Shown here: one piece after another, positions 59,837 to 64,000 of the stretch
Numbering within the stretch: position 1 is the stretch's first letter
How the letters are laid out: every line of letters begins with the position of its first letter
Source: an uncultured Elusimicrobiales bacterium
GTDB taxonomy: Bacteria; Elusimicrobiota; Elusimicrobia; Elusimicrobiales; Elusimicrobiaceae
DNA: 64,000 nucleotides
Direction of reading: 5' to 3'
Assembly: GCA_944324115.1 (NCBI GenBank)
Contig: CALUVB010000023.1
Location: forward strand, 36,835-100,834
The notes under the pieces: model-generated
Seen by the model: the letters and a program-made list of their open reading frames with translations, nothing else
Told to the model about the DNA's origin: nothing
Databases searched by the model: none
Position numbers and translations under genes: made by a program

Positions 59837-60331
59837 TTACTTAAATTTTCCTTTTAACGCCGCAAAAGGCGATAAAACTTCGGGCTGGCAGGCGCACGGA
59901 CCTTCATTCAAATCTTTACCGCATTGGGCGCAAAGACCTTTGCAGTCCGGCTGGCACAAAAACTGTATGTCTTCTGTCAACGCAAGCGTTTGCCGCACAA
60001 GTAACATTATATCAATTATTTCGCTTTGTACGCTATAGCTCTCCAAAAACGACTCATCAAAATCCTGCACTGTTTCTTTCAAACACCGGTCGCAGCGCAC
60101 GCTGCGCTTGCCCCACACACGGCCGCGGGCCATAATTTCTTTGCCGGCGGGCCAAAACTCCAACTCTGTGCGGACTTCAGTAATTTTGTTTGGCGGCGTA
60201 AAAATATTTTCGAAATATTTAGGCGCCAGCTTAACAGTACACTTCAGTCCCCCGTTACGCAAAATATCTTGCGTAAAAAAACGCAAATCTTGGGGCACTT
60301 CATAATGTTGGTAAAAATCGTTTTCCGTCAT
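59837..60331 (-). CDS. yceD: YceD/DUF177 family protein
   Basis: A 164-residue member of the YceD/DUF177 family, linked to large-subunit rRNA accumulation and found next to rpmF in most bacteria. The CDRCLK motif is near 82 and the cysteine-rich end (CQPDCKGLCAQCGKDLNEG, residues about 128-146) is the signature. ATG 60331 is chosen because TACAAT ends eight bases before it. An upstream extension of 18 codons would run through that box. First gene of the operon to the ankyrin gene. Confidence 0.9.
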   Translation of the reverse strand: MTENDFYQHYEVPQDLRFFTQDILRNGGLKCTVKLAPKYFENIFTPPNKITEVRTELEFWPAGKEIMARGRVWGKRSVRCDRCLKETVQDFDESFLESYSVQSEIIDIMLLVRQTLALTEDIQFLCQPDCKGLCAQCGKDLNEGPCACQPEVLSPFAALKGKFK

Positions 60332-60345
60332 ATTAAAGTATTGTA
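60332..60345 (-). promoter_or_regulatory. -10 box of yceD-rpmF-plsX operon, near-leaderless geometry
   Basis: TACAAT (minus strand, 60340-60345) ends eight bases before the ATG at 60331; no RBS. Confidence 0.5.
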
Positions 60346-60505
60346 GCAAATTAATAAGCCTGCGGAAGCCCCGCACCGCCGCCACACACGCTGCCGCATA
60401 TATATAAGGGTAAATAAAAATTCACTTAACAGCCTAAAAAAAGCTAAAATATAGCCGTTCATTAAAATTCACAACAAGCCTCTTAGGCTATGAAAAGGAG
60501 AACTT

Positions 60506-61159
60506 ATGAAAAAAATTCTTTTGCCCGTTTTGGCGGGTTGTTTATTGGTTACGGCGTGCACGACGCCGGGTAAACGCACGGCTATCGGAGCCGGCGGCGG
60601 CGCAGCGGTAGGCGCCTTGGCGGGGGCCATTATTGCCAACAACACTGGCGGCAAAAGCGAAACCGGCGCTATTTACGGTGCCTTGGCCGGTGCGGCCGCC
60701 GGCGGGCTGTTGGGTAATTATTACGACAAACAGGCCCAAGAATTAGCCGCCATCGCCGACGTACAAAAAGTGAAAGACGCCAACGGCAACACGATTCGTT
60801 TGGTAATCACGCTGAAAAACGATATTTTATTTGATACAAACAATGCCGCCCTCTCCGCCGCGTCCGTCACCACGCTTAATGGATTGCTGCGCGTATTGAA
60901 AAAATATCCGAAAAACAATATCATCGTGGCCGGTTATACCGATTCCACCGGTTCCGACGCCATCAATAATCCGCTCTCTCAGCAGCGCGCAAAAGCCGTA
61001 TATGATTATTTAATAGCCAACGGCTTAAAAACATTAAGCATTCAATATGTGGGCTATGGTTCTTCCAACCCGGTAGCTTCTAACGATACTGCCGCCGGCC
61101 GCGCCATGAACCGCCGCGTAGAATTGCTGATTACCGCCAACGAAAAAGACATTCAATAA
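60506..61159 (+). CDS. OmpA-family lipoprotein with glycine-zipper domain
   Basis: A 217-residue lipoprotein: lipobox VTAC (Cys-18), then a glycine-zipper region of two helices rich in Gly/Ala (about 27-75, as in YiaD-like proteins). A C-terminal OmpA domain (from about 95) has the peptidoglycan-binding pattern (AGYTDSTGSDAINNPLSQQRA near 137-157 and NRRVEL at the end). It likely tethers the outer membrane to the wall. RBS AAAAGGAG; own terminator. Confidence 0.92.
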   Translation: MKKILLPVLAGCLLVTACTTPGKRTAIGAGGGAAVGALAGAIIANNTGGKSETGAIYGALAGAAAGGLLGNYYDKQAQELAAIADVQKVKDANGNTIRLVITLKNDILFDTNNAALSAASVTTLNGLLRVLKKYPKNNIIVAGYTDSTGSDAINNPLSQQRAKAVYDYLIANGLKTLSIQYVGYGSSNPVASNDTAAGRAMNRRVELLITANEKDIQ

Positions 61160-61175
61160 CTTTCTTCCAGCCTCA

Positions 61176-61207
61176 AAACCCCGCTTCATAAGCGGGGTTT
61201 TTCTTTT
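61176..61207 (+). terminator. Terminator of the OmpA-like gene
   Basis: CCCCGCT / AGCGGGG stem with a run of five T. Confidence 0.9.
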
Positions 61208-61314
61208 GTATGGCTCAACTTGATGCACAGATGTATTTTTACCCATTTCTCCAAAGCCAGACGCTCTACAGTTTCCCGTCATATAAAATACCCCACAAAG
61301 CCTCTTAAATTTGC

Positions 61315-61326
61315 TATGGTATAAAC
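61315..61326 (+). promoter_or_regulatory. -10 box of SirB1-like gene, leaderless geometry
   Basis: TATGGT (61315-61320) ends six bases before the ATG at 61327; no RBS. The box is a weaker match than most. Confidence 0.4.
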
Positions 61327-62172
61327 ATGCCAAAAACAGGAAATAATCATATTAAAGCGCTGATAGAACTTTTAGACGCAGAGACCGGCCCCCGCGCCGA
61401 AACACTGCGCCGGGAATTGGCACGCATCATGAAAGAACAACCGCAAGAACTTCATGAAGTGATTGAACGTGATTTTCATTCTGCAGTACCGGCAGCGCTG
61501 GTCTGCGCCATGGAAGAAGTCTGCTGGGAGGAGCTGGCAGAGGCATGTGCTCGTTTCAACGGGAAAATTAATCCGGATTTAGAAGAAGGCTTGGCTATTG
61601 TTTCCCGCTTTGTCAATCCGGCCTTAAGCAGAGACGAAATTACCACGGGAGTAGATGCTGTCGCGCACATGCTCCGTCCCTTATTGGCTAACTGTACAGG
61701 ACCGGCAGAAATAAGCAATACATTAAGCCGCTTCTTTTTCCGCGCGCAGGGGTTTACAGTGCTGCCTGCAGCCCATGACATTAAAGACGTCTCTTTTGGG
61801 CGCTTTATTCAAAAGAAACAAGGCTCCGCCTTGTGCATGGCTTGCTTGTATGCGGTGGTTGGTTCCCGCTTTGGGTTGGACTGCGGCGTGGTGGACATGG
61901 CGGGCAGGGTTTTGGCCTGCTTTTGGTCAGACAATGAACAAGAACCGCTGTTTATTGACCCGGCGGACCGGGGAAAACTGTTGACATTGGCCGATTGTAA
62001 AGACTATATTTATGGGCGCAATTTAGAATGGAACGACGCATTTGCGACGCCGTTGTCTTCGCGGGCGTTGTTGAGGCGGCTGCTGGCTAATATGATTTTT
62101 ATTTTAAATAAACTGCGCGATGAACGCCGCCTCTCGTACTTGCGCCGATATATGGATATTTTAAAAAATTAA
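61327..62172 (+). CDS. SirB1/transglutaminase-like family protein
   Basis: A 281-residue protein whose middle (about 75-210) resembles the SirB1/UPF0162 transglutaminase-like core. The stretch QKKQGSALCMACLYAVVGSRFGL (quoted in part) corresponds to the family's RxGxPxxLxxLYxxVAxRLGL block and is followed by the second strand with AGRVLACF. The N-terminal 70 residues and the C-terminal Arg/Leu-rich helices (about 250-281) are lineage-specific. The function of the family is unknown; catalysis is uncertain because the catalytic triad is not clearly preserved. It precedes nfeD by 21 bp. Confidence 0.65.
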   Translation: MPKTGNNHIKALIELLDAETGPRAETLRRELARIMKEQPQELHEVIERDFHSAVPAALVCAMEEVCWEELAEACARFNGKINPDLEEGLAIVSRFVNPALSRDEITTGVDAVAHMLRPLLANCTGPAEISNTLSRFFFRAQGFTVLPAAHDIKDVSFGRFIQKKQGSALCMACLYAVVGSRFGLDCGVVDMAGRVLACFWSDNEQEPLFIDPADRGKLLTLADCKDYIYGRNLEWNDAFATPLSSRALLRRLLANMIFILNKLRDERRLSYLRRYMDILKN

Positions 62173-62193
62173 CTTTTTCCAAAGGAGGAAAAT

Positions 62194-62640
62194 GTGGCTT
62201 ACTATGTCTATTTAATTTTGGGCATAATGTGTTTCATAGGGGAAGTATTTACGATGGACTTCTCCTTGATGTGCTTTGGACTGGGGTTGTTGGGAGCATC
62301 GGCCGCCTCATGGCTGCAGCTGGGACTAGGCTGGCAGGTGCTTATTTTCGTTGTGTTGTCTTTAGCTTTATTTATAAGCATACGCCCTTTGGCGCTGAAA
62401 CATTTATACCACAAGAGCAAAAATATTAAAACAAATGTGGAAGCCTTGATTGGGCGTACGGTAGTAGTATTGAGCGAACCAGACCCTAAAAATAATATTG
62501 GCCGGGTGCAAACCGACGGAGACAATTGGCGGGCCCATTTTGCTGCGCCAGCCAAGAAAGGGCAAGAAGTACGGGTAGAAAAAATAGAAGGAAATACGTT
62601 ATTTGTCACACAGATTACAAATACGGAGGGAGAAAACTAA
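62194..62640 (+). CDS. NfeD family membrane protein
   Basis: A 148-residue NfeD: two or three N-terminal transmembrane helices (about 4-68) and a C-terminal OB-fold domain (80-145: LIGRTVVVLSE, GRVQTDGDNWRAH, VRVEKIEGNTLFV). NfeD proteins pair with SPFH proteins in membrane microdomains, and the SPFH gene follows directly in a TAATG overlap. It starts with GTG behind a strong AAAGGAGG. ATG two bases earlier is out of frame. Confidence 0.9.
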   Translation: MAYYVYLILGIMCFIGEVFTMDFSLMCFGLGLLGASAASWLQLGLGWQVLIFVVLSLALFISIRPLALKHLYHKSKNIKTNVEALIGRTVVVLSEPDPKNNIGRVQTDGDNWRAHFAAPAKKGQEVRVEKIEGNTLFVTQITNTEGEN

Positions 62641-63644
62641 TGGACTTGTATGTTACTTTTCTGTTTGTAGTGGTTTTTTTCGCGGTAGTATTGATTGTCA
62701 AGGGTATCATTATGGTACGCCAGGCGCAAGTCATTATCATAGAACGTTTTGGCAAATTTCACGGAGTGCTCTATCCAGGCATTAACTGGATTATCCCGGT
62801 AATGGATAAACCGCATTTGATGCAATGGCGTTCTTATAAGGATTATCTGGATAATACCGGCCGCCCCTATTCCATGCCTTATATGGAAATGCGCAGTGTG
62901 ATTGATATGCGTGAAACAGTGTATGATTTCCCGCGCCAAAGCGTTATTACCAAAGATAATGCCACCATTGAAATCAGCACCGTGCTGTTCTTTCAAATTA
63001 CAGACCCGGTAAAAGCAGCCTACGAAGTGGAATCACTGCCAGACGCCATTGAAAAACTGACCCAGACCACGTTGCGCAATATCTTTGGTGAACTGGAACT
63101 GGACCAAACCTACACTGCCCGCGAAAACATCAACAGCAAATTATTGGTTACCTTAGACAATGCCGCCAACAAATGGGGCGTCAAAGTAAACCGCGTGGAG
63201 CTGCAAGACATTATTCCCCCCGCTGCCATTCGCGAAGCGATGGAAAAACAAATGAAAGCCGAGCGTGACCGCCGCGCCACGGTAACCGAAGCGGAAGGCT
63301 TGAAAACTTCTCAAATTTTAAAAGCAGAAGCCGTACGGGAAGCGGAAATTAAAAAAGCCGAAGGTATGAAACAAGCCGCCATTTTACAAGCGGAAGGTAT
63401 TTCCGAAGCTAAAATAAAAGTGGCCAACGCAGAAGCGGAAGCGGTCAAAATTATTGCCGCCGGCATCGGGCAAAGCGCCAACCCCGCCAGCTATCAAGTG
63501 TCTTTAAAATATATTGAAGCGCTGACCAAGATGACGGAAGGCAAAGATAATAAAATTATTTATATGCCTTACGAAGCCAGCAATGTGCTGGGCGCCGTGG
63601 CCGCTATCAAAGACTTAACCGGCGGCGTACCGCAAACGAAATAA
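62640..63644 (+). CDS. SPFH/Band 7 protein (QmcA/stomatin type)
   Basis: A 334-residue SPFH protein: one N-terminal membrane helix (6-26), the Band 7 domain from VRQAQVIIIERFGKFHGVL (about 27-45) to about 200 with a conserved ERINSKL-type segment, then an Ala/Glu-rich coiled-coil (about 200-275, AEAVREAEIKKAEGMKQA in part) and a short tail. It forms large membrane rings with NfeD. ATG 62640 is used because it overlaps the NfeD stop (TAATG) and has GGAGGGAG in front. Confidence 0.93.
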   Translation: MDLYVTFLFVVVFFAVVLIVKGIIMVRQAQVIIIERFGKFHGVLYPGINWIIPVMDKPHLMQWRSYKDYLDNTGRPYSMPYMEMRSVIDMRETVYDFPRQSVITKDNATIEISTVLFFQITDPVKAAYEVESLPDAIEKLTQTTLRNIFGELELDQTYTARENINSKLLVTLDNAANKWGVKVNRVELQDIIPPAAIREAMEKQMKAERDRRATVTEAEGLKTSQILKAEAVREAEIKKAEGMKQAAILQAEGISEAKIKVANAEAEAVKIIAAGIGQSANPASYQVSLKYIEALTKMTEGKDNKIIYMPYEASNVLGAVAAIKDLTGGVPQTK

Positions 63645-63657
63645 AATCAACCTACTG

Positions 63658-63687
63658 TAAAAACCCCCGCTTCGGCGGGGTTTTTTA
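63658..63687 (+). terminator. Terminator of the SirB1-NfeD-SPFH unit
   Basis: ACCCCCGC / GCGGGGTT-type stem with tetraloop TTCG and six T. Confidence 0.9.
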
Positions 63688-63822
63688 TAAGTAAAATTGC
63701 TTCTCTTTCAGTAAACAATCAATACAAGCGGCTTTGAAAACCCGATTAATTATTACAGCAAGGAAATCTTTTTCTCCAGCATATCAGTCATTACGTTTCC
63801 TTTCTTCCTTTCAATTCTCTAC

Positions 63823-64000
63823 CTAATGGGGAGGAGACTCTTTATCCGCGGGCTTTAAAATAAGCCAAGAGGAACTTCGCCTTCCGGTCATTTCCCTGAC
63901 GGCAAATGCCTGCAGGCCGGGCTCGCGGTTTTTGCCTTTCGCCTTCATCTCAAACAAAAACATCGCTCCGCCTTTCGCTCCCCCGCCGCACCCCAAGCAG
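63823..64000 (-). CDS. Possible 3' end of a minus-strand gene cut by the window edge
   Basis: A minus-strand frame is open from the right edge to TAG at 63823-63825, 58 codons ending AVREMTGRRSSSWLILKPADKESPPH (in part). No family is recognised. It is too short to exclude a chance frame. The stretch 63690-63822 shows nothing further. Confidence 0.25.
   Translation of the reverse strand, partial: CLGCGGGAKGGAMFLFEMKAKGKNREPGLQAFAVREMTGRRSSSWLILKPADKESPPH

Noticed and set aside
1..64000. CRISPR array, prophage, insertion sequence or integrative element
   Set aside because: No regularly spaced direct repeats, transposase, integrase or phage genes were seen; the only tandem repeat is coding (4016-4293).

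Overview
The window looks like a chromosomal segment of a Gram-negative, anaerobic bacterium, most likely an Elusimicrobiota member of the gut-associated type. This is inferred from gene content, since no rRNA is present. The pointers are lipid A, Kdo and heptose genes (lpxK, an lpxL-type acyltransferase, gmhB, a heptose-phosphate kinase, kdsB), DAP-type peptidoglycan (dapL, dapF), outer-membrane porins, the [FeFe]-hydrogenase maturase hydG, and above all many scattered single genes for small type IV pilin-like proteins. No phage, IS element, CRISPR array or integrase was seen.

Layout. 1-7 kb: 3' end of uvrA, a pilin gene, ybaK, two secreted proteins of unknown function (one with an internal duplication, one with three Cys-rich repeats), an RDD membrane protein fused to a pilin-like domain, a lipoprotein and lipA. 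7-16 kb: a TPR-SpoIID protein, two related coiled-coil envelope proteins, a candidate small RNA, hisS-aspS and tRNA-Ala(CGC). 16-26 kb: a pilin gene, asnS, hydG, a decayed pilin gene, a structured leader RNA in front of two YfcC-type transporters, and a sodium symporter overlapping thiamine pyrophosphokinase. 26-38 kb: three pilin genes, dapF-dapL, uppS, lpxK, and a Kdo/heptose/lipid A run followed by pyrG. 38-50 kb: a pilin gene, the alpha-2-macroglobulin/PBP1C pair, two paralogous porins and another pilin gene. 50-64 kb: a DEAD helicase with an ABC-F ATPase, ftsA, the yceD-rpmF-plsX-fabG-acpP-rnc operon ending in an ankyrin gene, an OmpA-like lipoprotein, SirB1-like, NfeD and SPFH genes, and a cut-off minus-strand frame at the right edge.

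Two patterns run through the window. First, about thirteen ordinary transcription units have a -10 box whose last base lies 5-9 nt (most often exactly 6) before the ATG, with no Shine-Dalgarno sequence. This is the geometry of leaderless mRNA. Second, five intact pilin genes and one pilin pseudogene, all on the minus strand, carry one promoter cassette: a TTGAC-type -35, a homopolymeric T tract of 6-14 nt, a TANATT -10, and the ATG 6 nt later. In the intact genes an inverted repeat spans the -10 and the start codon; it is perfect in two, nearly so in two and degenerate in one. The T tract fills the -35/-10 spacer and differs in length between loci, giving spacers of 10 to 18 bp. This suggests slipped-strand phase variation of a dispersed pilin repertoire under a shared operator, and it is the most novel-looking system here.
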